Assembly: GCA_049841275.1 (NCBI GenBank)
Contig: JASGDN010000030.1
Location: forward strand, 47,340 to 111,339
Length of the DNA stretch: 64,000 nt
Source of the DNA: JASGDN01 sp049841275
Lineage (GTDB): Bacteria > Chloroflexota > Chloroflexia > Thermomicrobiales > UBA6265
Direction: 5' to 3'
Made by a program: the position numbers and the translations under genes. The notes under the pieces are model-generated. The model saw nothing but the letters and a program-made list of their open reading frames with translations, was not told the origin of the DNA and did not search any database. Numbering within the stretch: position 1 is the stretch's first letter; each line of letters opens with the position of its first letter. Shown here one piece after another: positions 43,674-53,051 of the stretch.

Positions 43674-45038
43674 GTGCCCGCCATCCACACCTATGCCGAC
43701 GCCCTTGGCGCGATCTGGGATCGTTCGGGATACGACCGGGGCTTCATCAGCAACCCCTTTGCCGGGGACGATGCCGCGCGCCTCGGCCTGCGCCGCACCG
43801 AAGCGATCCTCGAACGCTCCGGCAACCCGCACCGGCGTTACCGGATCGTCCACGTCGCCGGATCCAAGGGCAAGGGCTCCACGACGACGATGATCGACGC
43901 CATCCTGCGCGCCGCCGCCGTGCGGACCGGGCGTTATGTCTCACCTCACCTGCATTCCTACCGCGAGCGGATCGTGGTCGACGACGAGCCGATCTCCGAG
44001 ACGGATTTCGCGCTGCTCACGCAGCGGGCCATCGCCGCCACGGAGGACGTCGAACACACCCATCCCGAACTCGGCGAAGTCACCGCCTGGGAACTGACAA
44101 CCGCGATGGCGCTACTCTGGTATGCCGAGACCGGCTGCGCCTGGGCAGTGATCGAAGTAGGGCTGGGCGGCACACTGGACGCCACCAACATCGTGACGCC
44201 GGAGGTTTCCGTCATCACCCGCCTCGACTACGAGCACACCGCCATTCTGGGCGACACGATCGAGGAGATCGCGGCGAACAAGGCCGGTATCATCAAGCCG
44301 GGCAAACCGGTCGTCTCCGCGAACCAGCTTCCAGCCGCCATGAACGTGATTGCGGCACGCGCCCACGATCTCGGATGTCAGCTCCTGATCGAGGACCGCG
44401 ACTTCTCGGCGACCGGCTCGGACAGCAACTTCACGTTTCACGATGCCACGGGCACAATCGCGGATCTGGCCTCCTCCCTGATCGGCCGCCATCAGGTCGA
44501 GAACGCCGGCCTCGCCATCGAAGCCGCCCGCCTCGCCATCGCCCCGGCCGATGAGGCCATCCGCGCCGGACTCGCGCAGGTGGTCAACCCTGGACGGTTC
44601 GAAGTCGTCTCACTCCCGAACGGAGCGACAGTCGTCATCGACGGCGCGCATACACCAGTCGCCGCCGATGCCCTGCGCGTTGCCCTCGGAGACCGATTCC
44701 CCGGCCAGCGCGCGCAGGTCGTGATCGGCATGCTTCAGGGCAAGGACGCCAACCACCTGCTGGCCAACATCGCGCCGGTGGTCTCCGCATGGCATCTCGC
44801 TCCGCTCGAGACGCCACGCACGATGCGCGTGGACGACCTTGCCACGGACCTCGGCACACCCACCGTGCCGGTTTTCCGCCATCCCTCGGTTGCCGGGGCC
44901 CTCGCCAGCGTAACCTCACAATCGGCCGGCGCGTTGATTGTGGTGACAGGCTCTCTCAGTACGGCCTCGGAAGCACGGGTGGCGCTTGGCATCGCAACGA
45001 ACGATCCGGCGCCGACATCAGCCCCTCGGGTATCCTAA
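43674..45038 (+). CDS. folC: bifunctional folylpolyglutamate/dihydrofolate synthase
   Basis: A 454-residue Mur-ligase-superfamily enzyme that adds glutamate to folates. It has HVAGSKGKGSTTTMID as ATP loop, GRYVSPHLHSYRERI, VIEVGLGGTLDATN, TRLDYEHTAILG and KAGIIKPGKPVVSA, and VIDGAHTPVAADALR in the C-terminal domain. The usual DGAHNP reads DGAHTP. GTG 43674 follows CAGGAG by 11 bases. It probably shares a transcript with nadB. Confidence 0.93.
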   Translation: MPAIHTYADALGAIWDRSGYDRGFISNPFAGDDAARLGLRRTEAILERSGNPHRRYRIVHVAGSKGKGSTTTMIDAILRAAAVRTGRYVSPHLHSYRERIVVDDEPISETDFALLTQRAIAATEDVEHTHPELGEVTAWELTTAMALLWYAETGCAWAVIEVGLGGTLDATNIVTPEVSVITRLDYEHTAILGDTIEEIAANKAGIIKPGKPVVSANQLPAAMNVIAARAHDLGCQLLIEDRDFSATGSDSNFTFHDATGTIADLASSLIGRHQVENAGLAIEAARLAIAPADEAIRAGLAQVVNPGRFEVVSLPNGATVVIDGAHTPVAADALRVALGDRFPGQRAQVVIGMLQGKDANHLLANIAPVVSAWHLAPLETPRTMRVDDLATDLGTPTVPVFRHPSVAGALASVTSQSAGALIVVTGSLSTASEARVALGIATNDPAPTSAPRVS

Positions 45039-45204
45039 GGGCAATCAAGCGCGCCCACCTGCGCAAATGTTGCCCGGCGCGACCGTGCGTGCGACTGCGG
45101 ATTCCGAACCTGATTCGACCGAGCATGAATCCCGGCGCACAACCCAACCGTAGATAGGCATAGATGAAGCGCATGCGTCTTCACCGAAATCGACGTTCGG
45201 ATGG

Positions 45205-45831
45205 ATGGCCCTCGTGAGCGTGGCGCCACAATCCACCACCGAACAGGAACGCAACTACTCCGAACTCGAGGATGTCGTGCTGGTCGAGTTGATGGCCGCA
45301 CAGGACTCCCGGGCCCTGGAGACGTTGTACGAGCGACATGCGCGCATCGTGTTTTCGTTCGCGCTCCGGATCGTCGGCGATCCCGCATCGGCCGAGGAGA
45401 TCGTCCAGGAGGCATTCTTCCGGTCCTGGCAACAGGCTACCCGGTTCACCGAAGGGCGCGGAACCTACGTGACGTGGCTGCTCAGCATCACGCATAACCT
45501 CGCCATCGACGAGATCCGGAAACGCCAGCGTCGTCCCCAGCGGGCGGACAGCGCCGATCCGGTACTGTTGCTGACGAACCTGAACGATCCTGGGCTGAGC
45601 GTCGAAGACCGGGCAGTACAGCGATCGTGGCGGGACGAGATCGAATCGGCGCTCCGGGCAATCCCCGAAGCGCAACGGGAACCGATCGAACTCGCCTATT
45701 TCTCTGGCCTGACGCAGCGGGAAATCGCCGATCAGCTTGGAGAACCATTGGGGACCATCAAGACACGGATGCGGCTTGGGATGCGCAAACTCCGGGAGAC
45801 CCTGGAACAGCGCGAGGTTGGATTGACGTGA
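45205..45831 (+). CDS. ECF-type RNA polymerase sigma factor
   Basis: A 208-residue sigma-70 family protein. Region 2 runs ALETLYERHARIVFSFALRI, GDPASAEEIVQEAFFRSWQQ and TWLLSITHNLAIDEIRKRQR; region 4 has IPEAQREPIELAYFSGLTQ, REIADQLGEPLGTIKTRM as the helix-turn-helix. It directs RNA polymerase to stress or envelope promoters. The downstream anti-sigma gene overlaps its stop (GTGA), the standard arrangement for a SigK/RskA-like pair. The 166 bp upstream is likely to hold an autoregulated promoter, but I could not identify its boxes with confidence. Confidence 0.93.
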   Translation: MALVSVAPQSTTEQERNYSELEDVVLVELMAAQDSRALETLYERHARIVFSFALRIVGDPASAEEIVQEAFFRSWQQATRFTEGRGTYVTWLLSITHNLAIDEIRKRQRRPQRADSADPVLLLTNLNDPGLSVEDRAVQRSWRDEIESALRAIPEAQREPIELAYFSGLTQREIADQLGEPLGTIKTRMRLGMRKLRETLEQREVGLT

Positions 45832-46724
45832 ACGCGCCGGAACGATACACAACTGAACCCAAGGATGAACAGGATACGCGTTCCCCGTCGCTTGACCTCG
45901 AATGCGCGTTCGTGGATGACAACGTGGAGGCCTTCGTCCTCCGCGCCCTCGACCTCTCCGACCAGCAACGGATCGCCGTCCATCTCCGCTGGTGCGAGCG
46001 TTGTCGCGCCGTGGCAAGCGGCTATGCGATCGTGCCACGCCTGCTCGCCGAGTCGGCGCCCTTGGCGGACGGCCCATCACCCGACGTGAAGGCACGGTTG
46101 ATGGCGCGGGTTGCAGCAGATCATCCGTCGTCTGCCGAAACAGCACCGGCCTCTTTGGCGAGCGAGCGAGACCCTGTCACCAGCGATACCCGCAGCACAC
46201 GAGCATCCTGGATCGCAGCGTGGCGACAGCGAACGCTGCCAGCGGTGACGGCGGTGCTGACCATCGCCTTCCTGGTGGTCGCGGCATGGGGCATCGGCCT
46301 CCGGAGCGAGATCGAGGACCTGCGCGCTCAGGCAGATCAGCAGACCACATTCAGCGGGCAGCCACTCTCGTCGCCGCGCCTCTTCACCACCAAGCCAGCG
46401 TGCTCCGGTTGCACGGGAATCGCCCAGCTTGGCGCCGACCCAGGCAAGTCAACCGGGGTTCTCATGGCGTGGGGACTCGATCCGAACCAGAAGCACGAAG
46501 TCTGGTGCATGCACGAGAACGGTGAATCGAACCTGGTAGCCGTGCTCGACGTGAATGCAAACGGCGATGCGATGCAGACGCTGACCTTCAGCAAGCCGAT
46601 CGCGGGATACCTCGAGATCCGGATCGTGAAGCAGGACGACGCATCGCCGGAACTGATCTTCTCCCCCAAGCACGATATGGACGAAGCGAACAACGCCTCT
46701 CCGGACGACTCCGTCGCCATGTAG
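45828..46724 (+). CDS. membrane anti-sigma factor, RskA type
   Basis: A 298-residue protein starting at GTG 45828, overlapping the sigma-factor stop. The N-terminal cytoplasmic part has a ZAS-type zinc motif, HLRWCERCRA (HxxxCxxC). One membrane helix lies near residues 132-152 (VTAVLTIAFLVVAAWGIGL), followed by a short coiled segment. The extracytoplasmic part resembles the RskA C-terminal domain (GVLMAWGLDPNQKHEVWC, LTFSKPIAGYLEIRIV). It also has a CSGCTG pair outside the membrane that could be redox sensitive. It should hold the adjacent sigma factor inactive until released by a signal. Confidence 0.88.
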   Translation: MNAPERYTTEPKDEQDTRSPSLDLECAFVDDNVEAFVLRALDLSDQQRIAVHLRWCERCRAVASGYAIVPRLLAESAPLADGPSPDVKARLMARVAADHPSSAETAPASLASERDPVTSDTRSTRASWIAAWRQRTLPAVTAVLTIAFLVVAAWGIGLRSEIEDLRAQADQQTTFSGQPLSSPRLFTTKPACSGCTGIAQLGADPGKSTGVLMAWGLDPNQKHEVWCMHENGESNLVAVLDVNANGDAMQTLTFSKPIAGYLEIRIVKQDDASPELIFSPKHDMDEANNASPDDSVAM

Positions 46725-46743
46725 CTGTCGCTCTCACTTGCAC

Positions 46744-46791
46744 GACGCAAACAGCCGGATCCTCCTCGGGGAGGATCCGGCTGTTTGCGTC
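46744..46791 (+). terminator. 22-bp stem hairpin after the anti-sigma gene
   Basis: A perfect 22-bp stem (46744-46765 with 46770-46791) and a TCGG loop, 19 bp after the anti-sigma stop. It is very stable but without a T-tract, like the other terminator candidates in this window. Confidence 0.75.
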
Positions 46792-46878
46792 ACACCGGGT
46801 CCAAGGCTATAGTCTTGCGATTGAAGATGCGTAGTCGCGCCATCGGAGGTTCGCGACCTAGCTTTGGAGAACGCACGC

Positions 46879-48006
46879 GTGCACACCGCGGCAGCTACCG
46901 CCCCCGCCACGACTGGAACCCCGAAGGCCATCAGCGGAGCCTCGTCGCGCACCGACGAACGAGCGACGTCTCCCGCAAGGCAGGCGGCTGCTTCGACAGC
47001 GGACCCGTTCTCCGCACCGATCCGCTCCCTGTCGATCCTCATTCCGGTCATGAACGAGGAAGGGAATCTCCCCGAACTCTACGACCGGCTCAGCATCCAA
47101 CTCGATGCGATCGACCTGCCGTGGGAGATCATCTTCGTCGACGATGGATCGTCCGACGGGACCTGGGCCTTCATCGAGCGTACGAACGCGACCGATAGCC
47201 GCGTGATCGGCCTGCGCCACCGCCGGAACTTCGGCAAGGCGCGCGCCCTGGCGGACGGGTTCGCCATCGCGCAGGGCGATGTCATCGTCACGATGGACGG
47301 CGATCTGCAGGACGACCCGGACGAACTGCCGCGCTTCCTCGCCATGCTCGACGATGGCTACGACCTCGTTTCCGGCTGGAAGCAGCGGCGCCAGGACCCA
47401 CTCGGCAAGACGGCGCCGAGCAAGGTCTTCAACTGGACTGTCCGCAAGTTCTCCGGCGTACAACTTCACGACTTCAACTGCGGATTCAAGGCCTACCGGC
47501 GGGAGGTGACGGAGAATATCCGCCTCTACGGCGAGTTGCACCGGTTCACGCCCGTGCTTGCCAGCGCCGAGGGATTCCGCATCGGCGAGCTGCCGGTGAA
47601 GCATCACCCCCGCACCTGGGGCAGTTCCAAGTACGGGTGGTCCCGCCTCACGAAGGGATTCCTCGACCTGCTGACGGTCATCTTCCTGACCCAGTACCGG
47701 CAGCGTCCGTTGCACCTCTTCGGGTTGCCGGGCCTCCTCTCGATGATGCTCGGTGTGCTGATCGGCCTCTACCTCTCCTTCGACAAGCTCGTGATGGGCA
47801 ATCCCATCGGCACGCGGCCGCTCCTGCTCCTGGCCGTCCTGCTTGTCGTCATCGGCGCGCAGTTCTTTGGCCTCGGGCTCATCGGGGAATACATCGCGCA
47901 CGGCCGCAATGCACCGCGCCACGAGGTCCCAAACTCGCTCCGCCAGACGATCGGCCTGGAGACGCGCCCGACCCTGGAGACCATCGTCGTCAAGGAGACG
48001 GCGTGA
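46879..48006 (+). CDS. polyprenyl-phosphate glycosyltransferase (ArnC/GtrB type)
   Basis: A 375-residue GT2 with two C-terminal membrane helices (about 282-305 and 320-345). After a roughly 50-residue Ala/Thr-rich leader come LSILIPVMNEEGNLPELY, EIIFVDDGSSDGTW, RNFGKARALADGFAIA, VIVTMDGDLQDDPDEL and DFNCGFKAYRREV. This is the layout of enzymes that load glucose, mannose or aminoarabinose onto undecaprenyl phosphate. GTG 46879 is chosen because GGAG lies nine bases upstream; an earlier TTG would overlap that site. Its stop overlaps the next gene (GTGA). Confidence 0.88.
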   Translation: MHTAAATAPATTGTPKAISGASSRTDERATSPARQAAASTADPFSAPIRSLSILIPVMNEEGNLPELYDRLSIQLDAIDLPWEIIFVDDGSSDGTWAFIERTNATDSRVIGLRHRRNFGKARALADGFAIAQGDVIVTMDGDLQDDPDELPRFLAMLDDGYDLVSGWKQRRQDPLGKTAPSKVFNWTVRKFSGVQLHDFNCGFKAYRREVTENIRLYGELHRFTPVLASAEGFRIGELPVKHHPRTWGSSKYGWSRLTKGFLDLLTVIFLTQYRQRPLHLFGLPGLLSMMLGVLIGLYLSFDKLVMGNPIGTRPLLLLAVLLVVIGAQFFGLGLIGEYIAHGRNAPRHEVPNSLRQTIGLETRPTLETIVVKETA

Positions 48007-49040
48007 ACGAGTCCGCGTCGCCCGCCCCCGAGCCGATCGCCAAGAGACGCCGGCTCGGCGCGCTGACCCGCATCCCGACACCGTTGATCTTCGCCGGAAG
48101 CATCGCGCTGGCCGTCATCGTCCTGTGGTGGCAAGGGCAGATCCAGGATCTCGGACGCGTACTCGGCGACGCCGCGTGGACGCCGATCCTGATTGCCATC
48201 CCCATCTATCTCTTCAGCCTCGCGCTGCTCTGCTATCGCTGGCACGTACTGGTGGTGATGGCCCACGGCAGCTCGGACATTCCCCGCGCTTCCGAAGCCT
48301 TCCTGACCTCCGTCGTCATCAACTACGCCGCGCCGGTCGGCCTGGCGGTGCCGTCGCGCGCAGCGCTGACGAAGCGCGCGCTCGGGCTCGATGCCTCGGC
48401 GACCGGCACCATCGCGATCTGGGAAATCGGGCTCGACGTGATCGTGCTCGGACTCGGCACCCTTCTCTGGCTGATCCTCGCGCCCGGCTCCTTCGAGGCT
48501 GTCGGCGACGAACTGGGGGACTCCGCCAGCAAATATGCGCTGGCAGGCGTCGCGCTTGTCATCCTGATCCTCGGCGGACTCGTCGTCATGCTCCGCAAGC
48601 AGTCGTGGCGCGAGCGCATCATCCGCATGGCCACCCGCATCGTGCTGGCTCCGAAGGAGCGTCCCAGCGTAGCGGCCCTGGGCTTCGGCGTCTCGGCGGT
48701 CTACTGGATCCTGCAAGGCGTCGTACTCGCCCTGCTGCTCCACGCGCTCGGCGTCGAAATCACGTTCACGCTCGTCCTGGGCATCACATCATTGCCGATC
48801 CTGATCGGCATGCTGAGCCCGATTCCCGGCGGCGCAGTCGTCCGCGAGGCGTTGATGTACGTCGTTGCACGCCTCGCCGGGGTCTCGGGCGCCGAGGTCG
48901 TGGCAGCAGCATTGCTCTACCGCTTCGCGCTCTTCGGCGCGATCCCGATTCTCTACGGTCTCACCCGCCTCTGGATCACGCTTCGTGGCAATACCACGGC
49001 CCCCTCGGCGGCAACGCCCGGCGACACGGTCACGCCCTGA
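48003..49040 (+). CDS. flippase-like LPG-synthase-TM family membrane protein
   Basis: A 345-residue protein with about eight hydrophobic helices and the AglD/UPF0104 (lysylphosphatidylglycerol synthase TM region) pattern: VVINYAAPVGLAVPSRA in the N-terminal half and LSPIPGGAVVREALM in the C-terminal half. Members are thought to move or modify lipid-linked compounds; transport of the lipid-sugar made by the preceding GT2 is a reasonable inference. GTG 48003 overlaps the upstream stop. The downstream methyltransferase follows after 43 bp. Confidence 0.8.
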   Translation: MNESASPAPEPIAKRRRLGALTRIPTPLIFAGSIALAVIVLWWQGQIQDLGRVLGDAAWTPILIAIPIYLFSLALLCYRWHVLVVMAHGSSDIPRASEAFLTSVVINYAAPVGLAVPSRAALTKRALGLDASATGTIAIWEIGLDVIVLGLGTLLWLILAPGSFEAVGDELGDSASKYALAGVALVILILGGLVVMLRKQSWRERIIRMATRIVLAPKERPSVAALGFGVSAVYWILQGVVLALLLHALGVEITFTLVLGITSLPILIGMLSPIPGGAVVREALMYVVARLAGVSGAEVVAAALLYRFALFGAIPILYGLTRLWITLRGNTTAPSAATPGDTVTP

Positions 49041-49083
49041 GCGCCGACAAATCCCGACCTTCACCCGTCATCAGGAGACGACG

Positions 49084-49722
49084 ATGAGCATCAGCGAGAC
49101 GATTCCCTACTCCGGCACGATCGATGTCGACACCAGCAACTATCGCAAGCACATGTCGGAAAATCCGGTCCAGCGCCGCCTGATCGACCGTTTCCACAAG
49201 AAGATCACGAAGATCGTTTCCGACCTCCATCCTGCGACGATCCTCGATGCCGGCTGTGGCGAGGGCTTCGTGGACGACATCCTCTTCAAGGCGATGCCAT
49301 CGGTCTCCATCACCGGATTCGATGTGCTGGAAGACTCGGTCAAACTGGCGGCGCTCCGCAATCCGCGCGGCACGTTCTCGCTCGGGGACATCTACAACAT
49401 CGACCATCCGGACGACAGCTTCGATGTCGTCATCTGCTTCGAAGTCCTGGAACACCTCCACGAGCCTGATCGCGCGCTGAAGGAACTCGCCCGCATCGCC
49501 CGCGAGGCCGTGGTGATGAGCGTCCCTCACGAACCGTTCTTCTGCCTTGCCAACGCCGCGCGTGGCAAGAACCTCGACCAGACACCGAAGGGCAGCGATC
49601 CCGATCATCGCAACTTCTGGTCGCGGGAGGCCTTCGGTCTCTTCGTGGCAACGGAGCTCGACCTCACGACGCTCACCGGCTCCATGCCGTGGACGATCGC
49701 CGTGGGACGTCCGCGTTCCTGA
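49084..49722 (+). CDS. class I SAM-dependent methyltransferase
   Basis: A 212-residue protein with AGGAG seven bases before ATG 49084. It has motif I TILDAGCGEGFVDDIL, the acidic end of strand 2 (ITGFDVLEDSVKLA), FDVVICFEVLEHLHEPDRAL and a late VVMSVPHEPFF strand. The type is Methyltransf_11/UbiG-like. It belongs to the lipid-linked sugar operon, so it probably methylates a sugar or lipid intermediate. A strong terminator follows. Confidence 0.85.
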   Translation: MSISETIPYSGTIDVDTSNYRKHMSENPVQRRLIDRFHKKITKIVSDLHPATILDAGCGEGFVDDILFKAMPSVSITGFDVLEDSVKLAALRNPRGTFSLGDIYNIDHPDDSFDVVICFEVLEHLHEPDRALKELARIAREAVVMSVPHEPFFCLANAARGKNLDQTPKGSDPDHRNFWSREAFGLFVATELDLTTLTGSMPWTIAVGRPRS

Positions 49723-49747
49723 CACCACACCCGAATCGACTGCAGAC

Positions 49748-49786
49748 GGATGCCCCGCGCGAGATACGCGCGGGGCATCCTGTTTT
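49748..49786 (+). terminator. intrinsic terminator with T-run
   Basis: A 14-bp GC-rich stem (49748-49761 with 49767-49780), loop AGATA, followed by TGTTTT. It lies 25 bp after the methyltransferase stop. It is the most conventional terminator in the window. Confidence 0.8.
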
Positions 49787-49865
49787 CCGGCCACGTTGCC
49801 CGAGTGGATCGTTTCGACGGCCACAATCGTTACACTGATCGACACACGATTGCGAGGCAGCGCAG

Positions 49866-51548
49866 ATGGACCGATCTTCCGAACCGACAAAACCTTCCGA
49901 TTCCCGCCCGGACGAGCCGCAGACGACGCCTCTCGGCGGATCGGCGCGGCATGCCAGCCGCTCGCACACGGCGTCTGGCTGGCTCGGGCAGCTCGCCACG
50001 ATCCGCATCTGTCCGGCATGCGGACACCAGAACGAAAGCGGGCTGATCTTCTGCGCCGATTGCGGAGCCGACCTCCGCGCGGTGGAACTGCGCGGCGCAC
50101 CATCGCGCGAGGTCGGCACCAGCGTCATGGAAGCGCGGGTTCGGCGCGACCTGCGCCGCGCAAAGCGGCGCCCCGTCGAAGAGCACCGTGGTGGCAGCGG
50201 CTGGCTGCTGGCGTCGCCATTCCTGCTGCTGCCAGGCATCCTGCTTGGCAACGACTCGGTCCTCAAATACGGGGTCTGGCTCGTGGGTCTTGCCTGCGCG
50301 CTCTACGGCCTATGGAGCCTGCGTCACGATCCGGGAGCCCTGCGCAGCTGGGGCATCACCTTCGGGGCGATCGTCGCAGTGCTCTTCGGCTGGCTCGGCA
50401 ACCAGGCAATCACCGCACACGACGATGCCACCGGCCCGAACGCGGCATCGCCGACCGCCGACATTGCATCGGCCGATGTCCAGCAGGGATCGGTGGCCGC
50501 GACGCCCGACACGAATCACTTCTCGGCCAGCGCGCCGCTCTTCCGGGGTGACAGCGCGCTCACCGGAGTCCAGCCCGGTCCAGCACCGGCTGGCTCCCCG
50601 AAACTCGCCTGGCGCTTCGACACCGGCGCGGAACTGCTCTCCAGCCCGGTGCTGGACCGGGGAACCCTCTATGTCGCCAGCAAGGGCGGTGACCTGCTCG
50701 CCATCGATGCGGCGACAGGCACCCTTCGCTGGCACACGCATCTCTCCGACTACGTCATCCGCTCATCGCCGAGTGTTGCCGATGGAACCGTCTACATCGG
50801 CGCGGGCTTCTCGCTCTTCGCGATCGATGCAAACTCCGGCAAGATTCGCTGGAAGGCCGAGACACGTTACGTCGGCCAGTCCACGCCGACTGTCGCCGAT
50901 GGCATCGTGGTCATCTCGAGCCAGGAAGAATGGCTCTACGGATTCGACGCGAAGACCGGCGCGGCAACCTGGCGTATCCCCACCGATGGCGTCGTCTTCG
51001 GCGCACCGGCGATTGCGAATGGCGCCGTGGCCTTCGGCACGGACAAGGGGACCGTCTATTCCATGAAGTTGGGTTCCGGCGAGGTCCTCTGGCGCAAGAC
51101 CGTCGGCGGCGGAATCGTCGCACCAGCGGCCTTCGCAAACGACCGCGTCATCTTCAGCACCGATCGGGGCCAGACCCTGGCGCTATCGACTGCCAAGGGC
51201 GATACGCTCTGGACCGCCGAAGTCAGTACGCTGCAACCGATGGCGATCGCAAACGGGGTCATCGTCATCGCGGCCACCGATGGCGGCGTTCACGCCCTGA
51301 ATGCGGCAGACGGCACCGCACGCTGGCTCTATCCCACCGGCGAGCGCGCCATCGGCGCGCCGACGAGCGTGGGGGATGTGACTGTCGTCGGCGCAGGGTC
51401 GAGCCTGCTGTCGCTGACCGGTACGGGAACGCTCCAGGGCTATTACCTCGCGCAGGGCACGGTCACGACCTCACCGGTCACCGCGGACGGCTATACCTTC
51501 TTCGGGAGTGAGGACGGTTTCCTGTACGCGGTGACATCGGGATCGTAG
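49866..51548 (+). CDS. zinc-ribbon, membrane-anchored PQQ-type beta-propeller protein
   Basis: A 560-residue protein. Residues about 46-70 form a zinc ribbon (ICPACG...CADCG). Three hydrophobic segments follow, about 113-130, 133-150 and 162-180. The extracytoplasmic part, from about residue 225, is a repeating beta-propeller of PQQ-like type with blades such as VLDRGTLYVASKGGDLLAID, VADGTVYIGAGFSLFAID and IANGAVAFGTDKGTVYSM, each followed by a TGxxxW-like turn. There is no dehydrogenase catalytic signature, so it is more likely a binding or assembly protein than an enzyme. Start ATG follows GAGG by seven bases. It stands alone after a strong terminator and converges on hemL. Confidence 0.8.
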   Translation: MDRSSEPTKPSDSRPDEPQTTPLGGSARHASRSHTASGWLGQLATIRICPACGHQNESGLIFCADCGADLRAVELRGAPSREVGTSVMEARVRRDLRRAKRRPVEEHRGGSGWLLASPFLLLPGILLGNDSVLKYGVWLVGLACALYGLWSLRHDPGALRSWGITFGAIVAVLFGWLGNQAITAHDDATGPNAASPTADIASADVQQGSVAATPDTNHFSASAPLFRGDSALTGVQPGPAPAGSPKLAWRFDTGAELLSSPVLDRGTLYVASKGGDLLAIDAATGTLRWHTHLSDYVIRSSPSVADGTVYIGAGFSLFAIDANSGKIRWKAETRYVGQSTPTVADGIVVISSQEEWLYGFDAKTGAATWRIPTDGVVFGAPAIANGAVAFGTDKGTVYSMKLGSGEVLWRKTVGGGIVAPAAFANDRVIFSTDRGQTLALSTAKGDTLWTAEVSTLQPMAIANGVIVIAATDGGVHALNAADGTARWLYPTGERAIGAPTSVGDVTVVGAGSSLLSLTGTGTLQGYYLAQGTVTTSPVTADGYTFFGSEDGFLYAVTSGS

Positions 51549-51576
51549 ACAGGGGCCGGAGAGAGGCCCGTTTCGG

Positions 51577-52905
51577 TCAAGTGCGCGCGGTTGCCACCGT
51601 CGCGAGGGCCTCCTCAGCCGCCGCGATTGTCGCCGCAATGTCCTCGTCGGTGTGGGCCGAGGAGAGGAAGAGCGCCTCGAACTGCGACGGCGCGAAGTAG
51701 ACGCCGCGATCGAGCATGGCGTGGAAGAAGCGGGCGAAGGCCACGGTGTCGCTCGTCTTCGCCTCGTCGTAGTTCCGCACCGGCGCATCGTTGAAGAAGA
51801 ATCCGGCCATCGTCCCGACCGCCGCCGCCTGGATCACGACGCCGGCACGCGACGCCGCCCGCTCCAGTCCCTCGATCAGCTTCGCCGTCTGCGCCGCGAT
51901 GCCATCCCAGACGCCCGGTCGCCCGAGCACCTTCAGCGTCGCAATTCCTGCGGCAGTCGCAACTGGATTCCCGGAAAGCGTGCCCGCCTGGTACATCGGT
52001 CCGGCCGGTGCGACCAACTCCATGATTTCCCGCTTGCCACCATAGGCTGCGAGCGGGAAGCCGCCGCCAACTACCTTGCCGAATGTCACGATATCGGCAT
52101 CGATCCGGTACCGCCCGATCGCCCCGGCGGGTGCGACCCGGAAGCCGGTCATCACTTCATCGATGATGAGCAAGGCGCCGTTCTGCTGCGTGATGGCACG
52201 CAGCCCCTCCAGGAAACCCGGTTGCGGCTGCACGAGGCCCATGTTGCCCGCCACCGGCTCCAGGATGATCCCGGCAATCTGCCCCTCATGCTCGGCGAAC
52301 AACGCCTCCACGGCCTCCAGATCGTTGTAGGGAGCCACCAGTGTATCGGCGGCCGCGCCCTTCGGGACGCCGGGGCTGTCCGGCAGACCGAGCGTGGCGA
52401 CACCGCTGCCCGCCTGCACGAGCAGCATGTCGGCATGCCCGTGATAGCACCCGGCGAACTTCACGATCTTGTCGCGGCCAGTGGCGGCGCGGGCAAGACG
52501 GAGCGCCGTCATCGTGGCCTCGGTACCGGAATTGACGAGCCGTACGAGATCGACACCCGGCACGCGGTCGACGATCAGGCTGGCCAGTTCGGTCTCGGCC
52601 TCGGTCGGAGCGCCGAAGCTCGTGCCGTCATGGAGCGCGCGAGCCGTCGCCTCGATGACCTCCGGATGTGAGTGCCCGAGGATGAGCGGTCCCCACGACA
52701 GCACGTAGTCGATGTACTCGTTGCCATCAACATCCCAGAACCGGCTGCCCGTACCCCGCTTCACGAAGACCGGCGTCCCGCCAACGCCCCGGAAGGCGCG
52801 GACCGGGCTGCTCACGCCACCGGGAATGACCTGCTTGGCCGCCTCGAAGGCGCGCACAGATTCGGCAGTGGAGCGGACGGAAGCATTGAGCGAGGTATCG
52901 GTCAC
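51577..52905 (-). CDS. hemL: glutamate-1-semialdehyde 2,1-aminomutase
   Basis: A 442-residue class III aminotransferase-fold enzyme forming 5-aminolevulinate. Landmarks: VIPGGVSSPVRAFRGVGG, YIDYVLSWGPLILGHSHPEV, RLVNSGTEATMTALRLAR, FAGCYHGHADMLLVQAGSG and the pyridoxal lysine in DIVTFGKVVGGGFPLAAYGG. These match HemL specifically. GTG 52905 follows GGAG by nine bases; upstream residues in frame look non-coding. It lies 146 bp downstream of hemA on the same strand, and the two act in sequence. Confidence 0.95.
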   Translation of the reverse strand: MTDTSLNASVRSTAESVRAFEAAKQVIPGGVSSPVRAFRGVGGTPVFVKRGTGSRFWDVDGNEYIDYVLSWGPLILGHSHPEVIEATARALHDGTSFGAPTEAETELASLIVDRVPGVDLVRLVNSGTEATMTALRLARAATGRDKIVKFAGCYHGHADMLLVQAGSGVATLGLPDSPGVPKGAAADTLVAPYNDLEAVEALFAEHEGQIAGIILEPVAGNMGLVQPQPGFLEGLRAITQQNGALLIIDEVMTGFRVAPAGAIGRYRIDADIVTFGKVVGGGFPLAAYGGKREIMELVAPAGPMYQAGTLSGNPVATAAGIATLKVLGRPGVWDGIAAQTAKLIEGLERAASRAGVVIQAAAVGTMAGFFFNDAPVRNYDEAKTSDTVAFARFFHAMLDRGVYFAPSQFEALFLSSAHTDEDIAATIAAAEEALATVATART

Positions 52906-53051
52906 GGTGAAGCACTCCTTCGTGCGTTGGGCTTGGTTTGGAGATGGATGCGGGAATCCGCTGGCACGACGATACGAGGGCACAAACTCGCCCTATCCTA
53001 CCCCATTGCTGCCGGGAGCGGACTCGTCGATCGGGTCATGAAATCAGGAAC

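Noticed and set aside
51552..51569. Short GGGCC/GGCCC inverted repeat between the propeller gene and hemL
   Set aside because: Only about 5 bp of stem with a 7-base loop; too weak to call a terminator.
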